DNA of 61,915 nucleotides, from the NCBI GenBank assembly GCA_019120075.1, contig DWVT01000204.1, forward strand, positions 1 through 61,915, in the 5' to 3' direction. The DNA comes from Candidatus Mediterraneibacter excrementigallinarum (GTDB taxonomy: Bacteria; Bacillota; Clostridia; Lachnospirales; Lachnospiraceae). The notes below the pieces were generated by a model, which was given only the letters and a program-made list of their open reading frames with translations, did not search any database and was not told where the DNA came from. How positions within the stretch are numbered: position 1 is the stretch's first letter; every line of letters begins with the position of its first letter. Below, piece after piece: positions 34,835 to 43,094 of this stretch. The position numbers and the translations under genes were made by a program.

Positions 34835-34940
34835 AAAACATTTCCTCCTTTTTATTTTGGTTTCTTGTTTATGTATATTTTATTTTCAGATATGGGAAAA
34901 GTATATAGACGAAACCGTTCCAGGATATGGAAAAATGCGT

Positions 34941-35032
34941 AAAAAAGTACCGTGTACTTTCTATCAGGTGCCGTGTACTTTGTAGAAAGTACACGGCACC
35001 TGGTACGAAGGTACACGGTACCCGTTAAAAAA
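34941..35032. repeat. Nested perfect inverted repeats between isomerase and binding-protein genes
   Basis: Inner arms of 15 bp (34967-34981 / 34986-35000, loop GTAG) sit inside outer arms GTACCGTGTAC / GTACACGGTAC (34947-34957 / 35011-35021). All four arms are variants of one GTACCGTGTACTTT word. Runs of A and T flank both ends, so it can act as a terminator in both directions; the isomerase stop is 10 bp away. Confidence 0.8.
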
Positions 35033-35041
35033 ATATCATTC

Positions 35042-36460
35042 TTATCTTGTCACGATATCAACCGGCACATTGAAGATCTTCGCAACCTTCAGGATCGTAT
35101 CGATGTGTCTTCCTGTAGCAGCCGCAAAGTGATGGGTTGGTCCGCACTCGCTCCAGCGGTTTACGAACTCTCTCGCACCGCAGGTGAAGCGTGTCCTCAT
35201 ATTTGTATCTCCGAAGGAAAGGATCGGTCCTTCCTCGTTGATGCCTTCAGCTACGATGAACTTGAAGTGTCCGTCTCCGTCCTGTGTGATCGCAAGATAG
35301 GTAACCGGACCTGTGTACGGATAGAACTGAGTCAGGTATCCGCCGCCTGTCTTTCCGTGGAACACCTTCACGATCTTCATGGTCGGTTTCTTATCGGAAA
35401 TGTCCGCATCTCCGGATCCGCTGTGTCCGATGATTGCAATATCGTCATTAAAGTCGATGGAGTACATCTCTGCCAGCTGGCCTGTTCCTGAGATCGTCTT
35501 CAGGATGCTCATTGCCATGGCAACCTTCATATCTCCCTCTACCGCGCATGCTGTTCCCTGTTTGATCAGCATGGAGAATGCCGGGATGAGCATACTGTCA
35601 AGGACGCCTGCCTTGCCCTGGGCGAATCCGTCGTAGTGGGAAGCGATCAGACCAAGTTTCTCGTCTTTTACCCACTGCTCGAATGCGACTACATATTTTG
35701 CCATCTCCCATACTTCCTCGATGCTTCCGCCGCCCTCGATATCGAATGTATCAAGGATATCCTGTGCTTTCGCGCGGATCGCATCCTCGTCTGTGATGTC
35801 ATCGGCGATCGCCCACATCTTCTCCCAGTCGAACTGTTTTGTATACAGGAACATTCTTCTGTACAGATTGGACTCGTCGATGTAGAGGTCCATCATACCC
35901 GGATAAGGTCTTCCGATCTGAGCGATATTGGTATCACGGAATCTTCTCCTTACCTGAGCCGCCTTACACCAGTCTTCGATCTCCGCCTGAACAGCCGGGT
36001 CGCCGCCCTCGACAACACCTGTGATAACGGCATGCCTCTTTCCATATCTCTCAAGATCCGCCACCATCTCTCCGACAGCTCCGCACGCATAACCTTCGCC
36101 AAGCCATTTTGCGATATCTGTATGATCATAATCCAGCGCTTTGAGTTTCTGTACGTTGACAAGAACGACCGGAACATCCAGATCTCTTACTGCCGGGAGC
36201 ATGTTGTATGATGTAGCGTAGGTCAGAAGCTGAAGGAATACAAGGTCAACATCCGCTGCACGAAACTTGTCCCCTGCCTCCTGGGACTGCTCTTTCGTCG
36301 TAATGATACCTCCGTCGATGATCTCAACTGTATCCGGAATTGTTTTCTTAAATGCATCATACTGTGCCTCAAACTCCGGTACCAGTGACGGGAACTGGGG
36401 AAGATATGCGCCCAGCGCGATTGAAAAAACTCCAACTCTTGCTTTTGTTTCAACTAACAT
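35042..36460 (-). CDS. L-fucose/L-arabinose isomerase-superfamily sugar isomerase
   Basis: A 472-residue isomerase of the AraA/FucI superfamily, with the C-terminal pattern WSECGPTHHFAAATGRH near residue 450 and a FIVAEGINEEGPILSFGDTNMRTRF segment typical of the fucose-isomerase C-terminal domain. It converts an aldose to a ketose in the cytoplasm. Its direct neighbour is rhamnulokinase, so L-rhamnose to L-rhamnulose is the likely reaction, although this is not the classic RhaA fold family; L-fucose is the main alternative. AAAGGAGG precedes the start. Downstream in the kinase operon, with a palindromic repeat between the two genes. Confidence 0.82.
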   Translation of the reverse strand: MLVETKARVGVFSIALGAYLPQFPSLVPEFEAQYDAFKKTIPDTVEIIDGGIITTKEQSQEAGDKFRAADVDLVFLQLLTYATSYNMLPAVRDLDVPVVLVNVQKLKALDYDHTDIAKWLGEGYACGAVGEMVADLERYGKRHAVITGVVEGGDPAVQAEIEDWCKAAQVRRRFRDTNIAQIGRPYPGMMDLYIDESNLYRRMFLYTKQFDWEKMWAIADDITDEDAIRAKAQDILDTFDIEGGGSIEEVWEMAKYVVAFEQWVKDEKLGLIASHYDGFAQGKAGVLDSMLIPAFSMLIKQGTACAVEGDMKVAMAMSILKTISGTGQLAEMYSIDFNDDIAIIGHSGSGDADISDKKPTMKIVKVFHGKTGGGYLTQFYPYTGPVTYLAITQDGDGHFKFIVAEGINEEGPILSFGDTNMRTRFTCGAREFVNRWSECGPTHHFAAATGRHIDTILKVAKIFNVPVDIVTR

Positions 36461-36498
36461 TTCGTGTCCTCCTTTATTTTTCTAACATTTTGCCATGT

Positions 36499-36537
36499 GG
36501 ACCTGACCCTTTAGCAAAAGGGTCTGCCCCCTTTGAA
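36499..36537. repeat. Intergenic palindromic repeat, copy B
   Basis: GGACCTGACCCTTTAGCAAAAGGGTCTGCCCCCTTTGA-type palindrome; the CCCTTT / AAAGGG core pairs. Located between rhamnulokinase and isomerase in the same transcript, so it could be a processing hairpin. Same family as copies at 4653, 44948 and 53821. Confidence 0.7.
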
Positions 36538-36539
36538 CA

Positions 36540-37934
36540 TCAATACATCTTCACATCAAATGAATCTCTGACGCATGTCCTTGCCTCAGGCAGATCTTTG
36601 AATACGCCATCGTGGAGCATCTGCACCATGATGTTTCCGATTGCGGTTGCCTCGGAAGGACCGGCGGAAACGCTGCGTCCCGTATATTTTGCAGTGAGCT
36701 GGTTTAAGTATTCCGCATTGGAACCGCCGCCCACAACATAGATCGTATCGTACTTATTTCCCGTGATATGCTCGATCTTTTCAAGAGCATCTTTGTAGCA
36801 CTTCGCAAGACTGTTGTAGATCACGGACGAAATCTCCCCAACGGTCTCCGGAACCTGCTGCCCGCTGTTCCTGCAGAAATCCTGCACCGCTCTGATCATA
36901 CTCTCAGGCGCCATAAAACTGTCGTCATTGCAGTCCACGATCGACGGAATCGTCTCTTTTGATGCCATATCACAAATCTCCGCAAAAGAAAGATTCTCGG
37001 TAAATTCTTTCTTCACTGACTGGATCATCCACAGCCCCATGATATTCTGGATAAAACGGAACCGGTGATCATAGCCGCCCTCGTTGGTAAAATTGGCTTT
37101 CATACTTTCAACAGAACAATCTGGTTCTTTCCTCTCGATTCCCATCAATGACCATGTTCCGGAACTTATGTATACCGCATTGTCATCATTTGTCGGCACT
37201 GCCAGCACGGCAGAGCCGGTATCATGAGTCGCAGGGAGAACCACTGTACAGTCGAAGCCCACCTCATCCTGGATCTCTTTAGAGAAGTTCCCCACGACCG
37301 TCCCCGGCATGGAAACCGGCATGAACATCTTTCTGTTATATCCCAGCAGATCGATCAGTTCATAGTCCCAGTCATTTGTCTCTGCGCTGATGAGCTGTCC
37401 GGTTGTCGCCTCTGTATACTCATTCTTCTTTACCCCTGTCAGAAGAAAGTTGAAATAATCCGGCAGCATCAGGAACGTCTCCGCCTGCTCCAGATATTCC
37501 GGATGAGACTGCTTCACGGCCATCAGCTGGTAGATCGTGTTGAAAAGCTGCTTCTGAATTCCTGTTCTTGCGTACAGATCTTCCGGGGATATCTTCTCAT
37601 ACACTTTCTCGTCCATCCCATTGGTACGGCTGTCCCGGTATCCGACCGTCTCGCCAAGTATCTTATCGTCTTTATCCAGCAGGACATAGTCCACACCCCA
37701 GGTGTCAATGCCCATGGATACCGGGATCTTTCCGAGTTCTTTGCATTTTTTCAGTCCGGTCTTGATCTCGGTGAAGAGACGTTCCACATCCCAGCAGAGG
37801 GTTCCGTTTTTATTGTCCATCCCGTTTGGGAAACGGTATACTTCCTCAAGCTGCATCTTCCCGTCCACCATAGACGCAAGCATATGCCGTCCGCTGGACG
37901 CGCCAATATCAACGGCCAAATAATACTTGTCCAT
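36540..37934 (-). CDS. rhaB: Rhamnulokinase
   Basis: A 464-residue FGGY-type carbohydrate kinase that phosphorylates L-rhamnulose at C1 with ATP. The N-terminal phosphate-binding loop YYLAVDIGASSGRHM is characteristic of RhaB, followed by DTWGVDYVLLD and, in the C-terminal half, HDTGSAVLAVP, YISSGTWSLMG and VVGGGSNAEYLNQLTA (second ATP loop). AAAGGAGG precedes the start. It heads the operon with the isomerase and lies behind an AraC regulator gene and its terminator. Activity on L-fuculose as well is possible; the family is closely related. Confidence 0.92.
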   Translation of the reverse strand: MDKYYLAVDIGASSGRHMLASMVDGKMQLEEVYRFPNGMDNKNGTLCWDVERLFTEIKTGLKKCKELGKIPVSMGIDTWGVDYVLLDKDDKILGETVGYRDSRTNGMDEKVYEKISPEDLYARTGIQKQLFNTIYQLMAVKQSHPEYLEQAETFLMLPDYFNFLLTGVKKNEYTEATTGQLISAETNDWDYELIDLLGYNRKMFMPVSMPGTVVGNFSKEIQDEVGFDCTVVLPATHDTGSAVLAVPTNDDNAVYISSGTWSLMGIERKEPDCSVESMKANFTNEGGYDHRFRFIQNIMGLWMIQSVKKEFTENLSFAEICDMASKETIPSIVDCNDDSFMAPESMIRAVQDFCRNSGQQVPETVGEISSVIYNSLAKCYKDALEKIEHITGNKYDTIYVVGGGSNAEYLNQLTAKYTGRSVSAGPSEATAIGNIMVQMLHDGVFKDLPEARTCVRDSFDVKMY

Positions 37935-37993
37935 CTCTTGTGCCTCCTTTATATTTTTTCTACTATAAATTTATTATAATTGGTGAATCCGCA

Positions 37994-38030
37994 CAAAAAA
38001 AGGACGTTATTTACATAAAACTACGTCCTT
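37994..38030 (-). terminator. Terminator after the AraC regulator
   Basis: AAGGACGT / ACGTCCTT arms followed by a seven-T tract on the minus strand, 10 bp after the stop. Confidence 0.88.
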
Positions 38031-38040
38031 TCTTGCAATT

Positions 38041-39021
38041 TCAGTCCTCTGACAGGGACTCCTTTTGGTTCATTCTGTATTCTTTGGGGCTCACCCCGTA
38101 CTTTTCCCTGAATTTCCGATAAAAATAACTGGTATTATCATATCCCACAGACTCGATGATGTCTGACACGGAGACAGCAGTGTTTGTAAGCAGCCAGACC
38201 GCCTGCTGCATCCGCTTCTCCTGAAGCAGTTCCTTGTAGGTCTTTCCTGTCTGCTTCTTGATCTCACGGCTCAGCCAGTAGATATCCGTATTCATCTGCC
38301 CCGCCAATTCGGACAGCGTACCGTTCCGGTAGTGCTCGTCAACATAGCTGAGCACCGCCGCCATGACCTCCGTATCAAACCGGTTCCGCCCGGTCTCCAT
38401 CTTGTCCATATAATTGAGAAGCTGGAGGAACAAAAGTCCCATTGTGATCTGGGTACAGCTCCTCTTATTCGAGGAATCGTAGAAGATCGTCCAGACCATA
38501 TTCTCCACCAGATTCTGGACCGGCAGGATATCCGCCACATGGAAATGCAGATACGAAGTCTCCCCGTCCTTCCCGCAGAGCGCATCAACGAGAAACGTCT
38601 TCAGCATATTTTCTTCCCCGCTGATCATGGAAAAGGCGGTGTCAAAAAATTCCGGAAGGACAATAAAATTCACCGCAATATCCTCTTTTCCTGCCGGAAG
38701 GATCTCCTGCACCGCGTTCTGGTTCAGAAAGAGCAGTTCCCCCGTCTTGAGCAGTATCCTGTTTCCGTTGATGATGTGAATCGTTGTCCCCTGACACATA
38801 TAGATCACTTCAATATAATTGTGCCGATGCTCCGGAAAATGGACGAACCTTGTGTGAGGCCGGACCTGGATCAGCTTCCCCTTCTGGAGCAGCTTGTCGC
38901 AGTCCACGATCATTTCTTTTTTCTCTGTATAGATCTGCTGATCGATCTCCTGTCTTCCCGCCAGGATCCTCTGCTCCTCTTCCGTGATGACAGACAGCTC
39001 CCGGATCAGTTCCTCATGCAT
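38041..39021 (-). CDS. AraC-family regulator upstream of rhaB
   Basis: A 326-residue regulator with an N-terminal helical head, a cupin domain (HFPEHRHNYIEVIYMCQGTTIHIINGN-type, about 60-130) and a C-terminal AraC HTH (GTLSELAGQMNTDIYWLSREIKKQTGKTY ... YGVSPKEYR). Co-directional with rhaB but separated from it by a terminator, so a local activator of rhaB-isomerase is plausible. Its start overlaps the ParA stop by 16 nt, tying its expression to the ParA/HD genes, an odd pairing. Confidence 0.88.
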   Translation of the reverse strand: MHEELIRELSVITEEEQRILAGRQEIDQQIYTEKKEMIVDCDKLLQKGKLIQVRPHTRFVHFPEHRHNYIEVIYMCQGTTIHIINGNRILLKTGELLFLNQNAVQEILPAGKEDIAVNFIVLPEFFDTAFSMISGEENMLKTFLVDALCGKDGETSYLHFHVADILPVQNLVENMVWTIFYDSSNKRSCTQITMGLLFLQLLNYMDKMETGRNRFDTEVMAAVLSYVDEHYRNGTLSELAGQMNTDIYWLSREIKKQTGKTYKELLQEKRMQQAVWLLTNTAVSVSDIIESVGYDNTSYFYRKFREKYGVSPKEYRMNQKESLSED

Positions 39022-39797
39022 GTGTCGATCTCCTGCGCCAGCGCCATGTATTCTTTCGCACTCCGGCTGCTCTTCTTATATGCAATGACCGGAGCATTGT
39101 TATCCTGGGACCACTCGATCCCGCTGTCCACCCGGATATATGTGTCAAACACCTTCACATCATCCAGTTCTTTCAGAGTCTCCAGCGTCTGTTTAAAGTA
39201 ATTCTTTCTCGTATCAACCTTGGTTATCACGATCCCGCCCAGCTTCAGATCCGGAGCGATCTGACGGACTTCCTCCAGGAACTCAAACATATTCCCCAGC
39301 CCGAACAGCCCCCAGGGCGTCGCCTCCACAGGGATGATGATCTCATCGGAAGCGCACAGGATATTCATCACCCAGCCGCCGAGGGTCGGCGGGGCATCAA
39401 TCAGTATATAGTCATATTCCCCGGACTCTTTTATGGAAGAAATTCCTTTTTTCAGAATGAATTCCCTCTGCCATTTGGTGAACAGCTCATACTCGATGGA
39501 ACTCATCAGAGTAGATGACGGAATCAGATCCAGTCCTTCGTAGGATGTATGTACGATATAATCCGACAGATCATCCTGCCGCTTGATCCCCTCATACAGA
39601 TTCTTCTCCCCCTGAGCAAACCCGAGTACTGTATCCTCATCAAAAAGAGAAAGCGACAGATTGAGCTGCATGTCTCCATCGATCAGCAGAACCTTTCGTC
39701 CAAGTTCCCGGAGCCCGTATCCCACATTGGAGCATGTAGTCGACTTGCCGCTTCCTCCCTTGTTATTCGCAAAACAGATCACCTTCGTCTTTCCCAT
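39006..39797 (-). CDS. ParA/Soj-family ATPase (orphan)
   Basis: A 263-residue deviant-Walker ATPase: NKGGSGKSTT (signature Lys and P-loop) at about 10-19, IDGDMQLNLS (Walker A'), and YDYILIDAPPTLGG (Walker B). This family uses ATP-driven dimerisation on DNA or membranes to position cargo. No ParB or parS-like partner is adjacent. The ATG at 39797 is preferred, with AAAGGAG 12 nt upstream; a TTG at 39848 would add 17 residues. The upstream HD gene ends 1 nt before this ATG, so translation is coupled. A link to compartment positioning (McdA-like) is a speculative option. Confidence 0.85.
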   Translation of the reverse strand: MGKTKVICFANNKGGSGKSTTCSNVGYGLRELGRKVLLIDGDMQLNLSLSLFDEDTVLGFAQGEKNLYEGIKRQDDLSDYIVHTSYEGLDLIPSSTLMSSIEYELFTKWQREFILKKGISSIKESGEYDYILIDAPPTLGGWVMNILCASDEIIIPVEATPWGLFGLGNMFEFLEEVRQIAPDLKLGGIVITKVDTRKNYFKQTLETLKELDDVKVFDTYIRVDSGIEWSQDNNAPVIAYKKSSRSAKEYMALAQEIDTCMRN

Positions 39798-39798
39798 T

Positions 39799-40377
39799 TC
39801 AGCGAGTTTCTCCTTTCCGCCATTCCATATCTTCTCCGTCTTCCCCAAAATTTTTTTCGATCAGACGGCAGTATTCCTCGTACGCGTCCACTCCCGAAAA
39901 CCTGTCCTGCAGCACGTCTCTGACCCCCTTGTAATACCACGCCAGCGCCGCCTTGCTCTGCATCCGGAACCTGGTCCACAGCAGTTCTCCCACAACCGGG
40001 TAATCCCTGTCGATATCCCGCATATTCGAGAGTTTGTCCGCCAGACCGATCATCTGTACTTCTGTTGGCGCATCCTTCAGCCTTCGTATCGTCTCTCCTT
40101 TTCTCTCCTCCCAGGATAAAGACTTATCCTCGCTCTCCTGAGCCACCATTTCCGCGACCCGTCGACCGAATCTGAGCTTTAAAACTTCCTGCGTGATCCC
40201 CCCGCAGTCCTCGATCGTATCGTGCAGCACCGCCGCACAGATCACTTCCTCGTCATTTGTCATGGTGGACACGATATCTGCCACCTCGATGGGATGGACG
40301 ATATAAGGTCTCCGCGTTCCCTTGCGGAACTGTCCTTCATGAGCTTTTGTTGCAAATTCAATGGCGTCATCAATCAT
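39799..40377 (-). CDS. HD-domain (p)ppGpp-hydrolase-like protein
   Basis: A 192-residue HD-domain protein of the SpoT/MESH1-like hydrolase group. Visible motifs: IEFATKAHEGQFRKGTRRPYIVHP-type start (His near 22 and 32), AAVLHDTIEDCGG (HD pair) and IGLADKLSNMRDI. No synthetase domain follows, so it would only hydrolyse alarmones or a related nucleotide. AGGAGGATG precedes the ATG at 40377. First gene of an HD - ParA - AraC cluster. Its possible opposite enzyme, a small synthetase, lies at 47840-48598. Confidence 0.88.
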   Translation of the reverse strand: MIDDAIEFATKAHEGQFRKGTRRPYIVHPIEVADIVSTMTNDEEVICAAVLHDTIEDCGGITQEVLKLRFGRRVAEMVAQESEDKSLSWEERKGETIRRLKDAPTEVQMIGLADKLSNMRDIDRDYPVVGELLWTRFRMQSKAALAWYYKGVRDVLQDRFSGVDAYEEYCRLIEKNFGEDGEDMEWRKGETR

Positions 40378-40600
40378 GAAACATCCTCCTGCCCTAATCA
40401 GAGACACCGGCTGCCGCCTGTACAGATGTAAAACTGCCGCATCCGAGATCCAGCGAACCGCATCTTTCTTTACCTGTATTTAACTTACAGGAAAATTGTA
40501 ACACAAGCCGCCGGCAATCTCAACGAAGATTGCCCACAAATGAAAAAACCTCTTTGCTGACATAAAAAAGCCCGGCGGGATATTTCGCGGGGCTGGTATC

Positions 40601-40640
40601 CGTGGTATAATGATTACGCACGTGGTATAATGATTGCGCA
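40601..40640 (+). promoter_or_regulatory. Duplicated extended -10 promoter of the SDR-pduB operon
   Basis: A 20-bp unit CGTGGTATAATGATTACGCA is repeated in tandem with one change (A to G). Each copy holds TGGTATAAT, an extended -10 (TATAAT at 40606-40611 and 40626-40631). No matching -35 is seen, as allowed for extended -10 promoters. The rest of 40378-40600 has a minus-facing hairpin (about 40566-40594) and no gene. Confidence 0.75.
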
Positions 40641-40665
40641 AAATGCAATCCGGAGGTATTATAGC

Positions 40666-41397
40666 ATGGAAAGTAAGACCGTACTCGTGACCGGCTCCTC
40701 CCGGGGGATCGGGCGCGCCTGCGCCCTGGCTTTCGCCGGAGCCGGATATCACGTATTCATAAACTGCAGGACTTCAACAGATAAGCTGGAAACGCTGGAA
40801 CAGGAGATCCTGTCGGCTGGAGGCTCCTGCACGAAACTCCCCGGAGATGTGAGCACCCCCGAAACCGTAAGTTCCATTTTCCGGGAGATCACTGCCTCCC
40901 GCGGCGGACTTGATGTCCTTGTAAACAACGCCGGGATCGCACATTTTGGACTGTTAAGCGATATGACAGATGAGGAATGGAGGACTGTCCTGGACACCAA
41001 TCTTTCTTCCGCCTTCTACTGCTGCCGGGAGGCGATACCGCATATGGTTTCAAAAAAGCAGGGCAGGATCATCAACATTTCTTCCATGTGGGGCACCTCA
41101 GGTGCTTCCTGCGAGGCGGCCTACTCTGCCTCCAAAGCGGGGCTGGACGGTCTGACCCGGGCTCTGGCAAAAGAACTTGCCCCCAGCAATATCCAGGTAA
41201 ACGCCATCGCATGCGGCGTCATCGACACGGAAATGAACGGCAGGCTGGACAGGGAGGAACGGGCCGCCCTGGAGGACGAAATTCCCGCCGGACGTTTTGG
41301 CACAGCAGAAGAAGCCGCCGGGCTTGTTCTCATGCTGGCCGAGGCTCCGTCTTACCTGACAGGGCAGGTTATCGGCATGGACGGAGGATTCCTGTAA
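40666..41397 (+). CDS. Short-chain dehydrogenase/reductase (FabG-like)
   Basis: A 243-residue SDR with the NAD(P) loop TGSSRGIGRA (about 8-17), NNAGIAH, catalytic Ser in INISSMWG and YSASKAG (Tyr-x-x-x-Lys). The Arg/Ser after the glycine loop favours NADP(H). Sequence resembles 3-oxoacyl-ACP and acetoin-type reductases; the substrate is unknown. CGGAGGT precedes the ATG at 40666. It is followed 72 bp later by a BMC shell gene in the same direction, so it may handle a compartment-linked aldehyde or ketone (inference). No encapsulation peptide was found at either end. Confidence 0.88.
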   Translation: MESKTVLVTGSSRGIGRACALAFAGAGYHVFINCRTSTDKLETLEQEILSAGGSCTKLPGDVSTPETVSSIFREITASRGGLDVLVNNAGIAHFGLLSDMTDEEWRTVLDTNLSSAFYCCREAIPHMVSKKQGRIINISSMWGTSGASCEAAYSASKAGLDGLTRALAKELAPSNIQVNAIACGVIDTEMNGRLDREERAALEDEIPAGRFGTAEEAAGLVLMLAEAPSYLTGQVIGMDGGFL

Positions 41398-41469
41398 CAG
41401 AACAAAGAGTTTCTGCTCATTCCACTGTTTTCTATGAATATCAAGTCACTTCATGACAGGAGGACCATC

Positions 41470-42195
41470 ATGATAGACGTAAACAATCTGACAGCAATCC
41501 CGGCAGACTGTTCTCTGACGGAATTCGTGGGCACCACCGTGCTCGATACCATCGGGCTCGTGATCCCCGGGATCGACGCTTCCCTGCTCGGAAAGATGGA
41601 ACTGAAAAAACCTTACAGAAGCCTTGGTCTGATCAGTTCCCGCACCGGAGCCGCGGGACAGATCAACGCCGTGGACGAAGCGGTCAAATCAACGAACACA
41701 GAGGTCGTATCCATTGAACTCCCCCGCGACACAAAGGGCTGGGGCGGACACGGATGCTTCATCATCCTGGGCGGAGACAATGTTTCCGACGTAAGGCGCG
41801 CCGTAGAGATTTCTCTGGAATATATCGAAAAATATGCAGGTGAATTATACATCAGCCAGGCGGGACATCTGGAATTCACCTATTCCGCCTGCGCGGACAG
41901 CGCTCTGAACATGGCTTTCGGAGCGCCTGTGGGAAAGCCCTTCGGTTTCTTCTGCGGGTCTCCCGCCGCCATCGGGCTTGTCATGGCTGATCTTGCAGTG
42001 AAATCCTCACCAGTCGAGATTGTCCGTTACATGACGCCGGACCGGGGGACCAGTCATTCCAATGAAGTGATCGTGGCAGTGACCGGAGAAGCCTCCGCAG
42101 TAAAGAACGCAGTCCTCACCGCAAGAGAGACCGGACTGCAGTTACTGGTGTCCATGGGAAGCTATCCTGAGACACCGTCAAAACCCTATCTGTAG
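41470..42195 (+). CDS. pduB: BMC-T trimeric shell protein, PduB type (satellite copy)
   Basis: A 241-residue tandem BMC protein closely resembling PduB: CSLTEFVGTTVLDTIGLVIPGID, NAVDEAVKSTNTEVVSIELPRDTKGWGGHG and ISQAGHLEFTYSA. Such trimers have gated central pores for larger substrates. Its N-terminal extension is short (about 13 residues), closer to PduB' than to full PduB. CAGGAGGACC precedes the ATG at 41470. The main BMC operon lacks a PduB, so this gene, about 19 kb away and on the opposite strand, probably completes that shell. It shares a transcript with an SDR and ends at a strong terminator. Confidence 0.95.
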   Translation: MIDVNNLTAIPADCSLTEFVGTTVLDTIGLVIPGIDASLLGKMELKKPYRSLGLISSRTGAAGQINAVDEAVKSTNTEVVSIELPRDTKGWGGHGCFIILGGDNVSDVRRAVEISLEYIEKYAGELYISQAGHLEFTYSACADSALNMAFGAPVGKPFGFFCGSPAAIGLVMADLAVKSSPVEIVRYMTPDRGTSHSNEVIVAVTGEASAVKNAVLTARETGLQLLVSMGSYPETPSKPYL

Positions 42196-42207
42196 AATTG
42201 TAAAACG

Positions 42208-42245
42208 ATCGGCGGCACAAATCTCATCCCGTGCCGCCGATTTCT
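42208..42245 (+). terminator. Terminator after the satellite pduB
   Basis: ATCGGCGGCAC / GTGCCGCCGAT arms with a 12-nt loop and TTTCTTCT on the plus strand. It may also serve the convergent nitroreductase gene. Confidence 0.82.
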
Positions 42246-42265
42246 TCTGTCTGATCTTCTTTTTT

Positions 42266-43057
42266 CTATCTCCACTCAATATCTGCCGGTTTCCTCGGCG
42301 CCGTCCTTTTATATGTAACCGCCGGATACCCGATGAGCATACAGCACACAAGAGGCGTCTCCGGGATCCCCAGCCACTCTTTCACTGCAGGACAGGCCTC
42401 AATGATCCGTGTGAGATAGCCGCTGTAGAGCACACCTGCACCTTCCGCAACCGCCATATTTTCAATATTTGCCGCGGCAAGCCCTCCATCCAGAGGATTA
42501 TCCGCCACTACCATGATACATGCGGGTGTATTGAAGAAAAGTCCGTCATCCTGGGGATTATCACGGTGTCTGCGGTAAAGGAACTTAAAGAATATAGAAT
42601 ACTGGGGCATGGTCTTTTTTACCCGTTCCGCCATATCCGGGATCTGTCCCCAGAGCAGTTCCTTCAGTTCGTCCAGTCTGTCCTGCAGCACGATAAAGCG
42701 GCACGCCTGACTGTTCTTCGCCGTAGGAGTATATCTCCCCGCCTGCAGGATCCGTTCGAGCGTCTCCCGGTCCATCTTCCTGTCCTGGAAATTCCGGATA
42801 CTCCTTCTGAATTTCACCGCATGCAGAAAGTTCTCCGGTCTCACGGAAAATGTCTCCCCGTCATACTCTTCCACATCAGCCATGTCGTACTCCGGGATTG
42901 CCACCGCGCCCTTCGGACAGACCGCAACGCAGTGCCCGCACAGGATACAGTCCGGTTTCCAGACCGCTTTCTTTTCCTCAACTCTGATCTTTCCGGCCGG
43001 GCAGTCCTTCGCGCACAATCCGCAGCCAATGCATTTCTCTCTGTCTATCGCAACCAT
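42266..43057 (-). CDS. Ferredoxin-nitroreductase fusion flavoprotein
   Basis: 263 residues: an N-terminal 2x[4Fe-4S] ferredoxin domain (CIGCGLCAKDC and CILCGHCVAVCPKGA, about residues 9-50) fused to a nitroreductase FMN domain (FRRSIRNFQDRKMDRETLERIL, AGRYTPTAKNSQ). Such fusions take electrons from Fe-S carriers to reduce nitro or quinone-type compounds in anaerobes; the physiological substrate is unknown. AAAGGAGAAG precedes the ATG at 43057, which begins just before the ferredoxin motif; an upstream ATG at 43126 is unlikely. Convergent with the pduB gene. Confidence 0.92.
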   Translation of the reverse strand: MVAIDREKCIGCGLCAKDCPAGKIRVEEKKAVWKPDCILCGHCVAVCPKGAVAIPEYDMADVEEYDGETFSVRPENFLHAVKFRRSIRNFQDRKMDRETLERILQAGRYTPTAKNSQACRFIVLQDRLDELKELLWGQIPDMAERVKKTMPQYSIFFKFLYRRHRDNPQDDGLFFNTPACIMVVADNPLDGGLAAANIENMAVAEGAGVLYSGYLTRIIEACPAVKEWLGIPETPLVCCMLIGYPAVTYKRTAPRKPADIEWR

Positions 43058-43094
43058 TTTTTCTTCTCCTTTCTCCCATACCGTTTCTTTATCT

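Noticed and set aside
40566..40594. Minus-strand terminator upstream of the SDR
   Set aside because: A hairpin with a T-tract exists, but no minus-strand gene reads into it, so it was not listed as a terminator.
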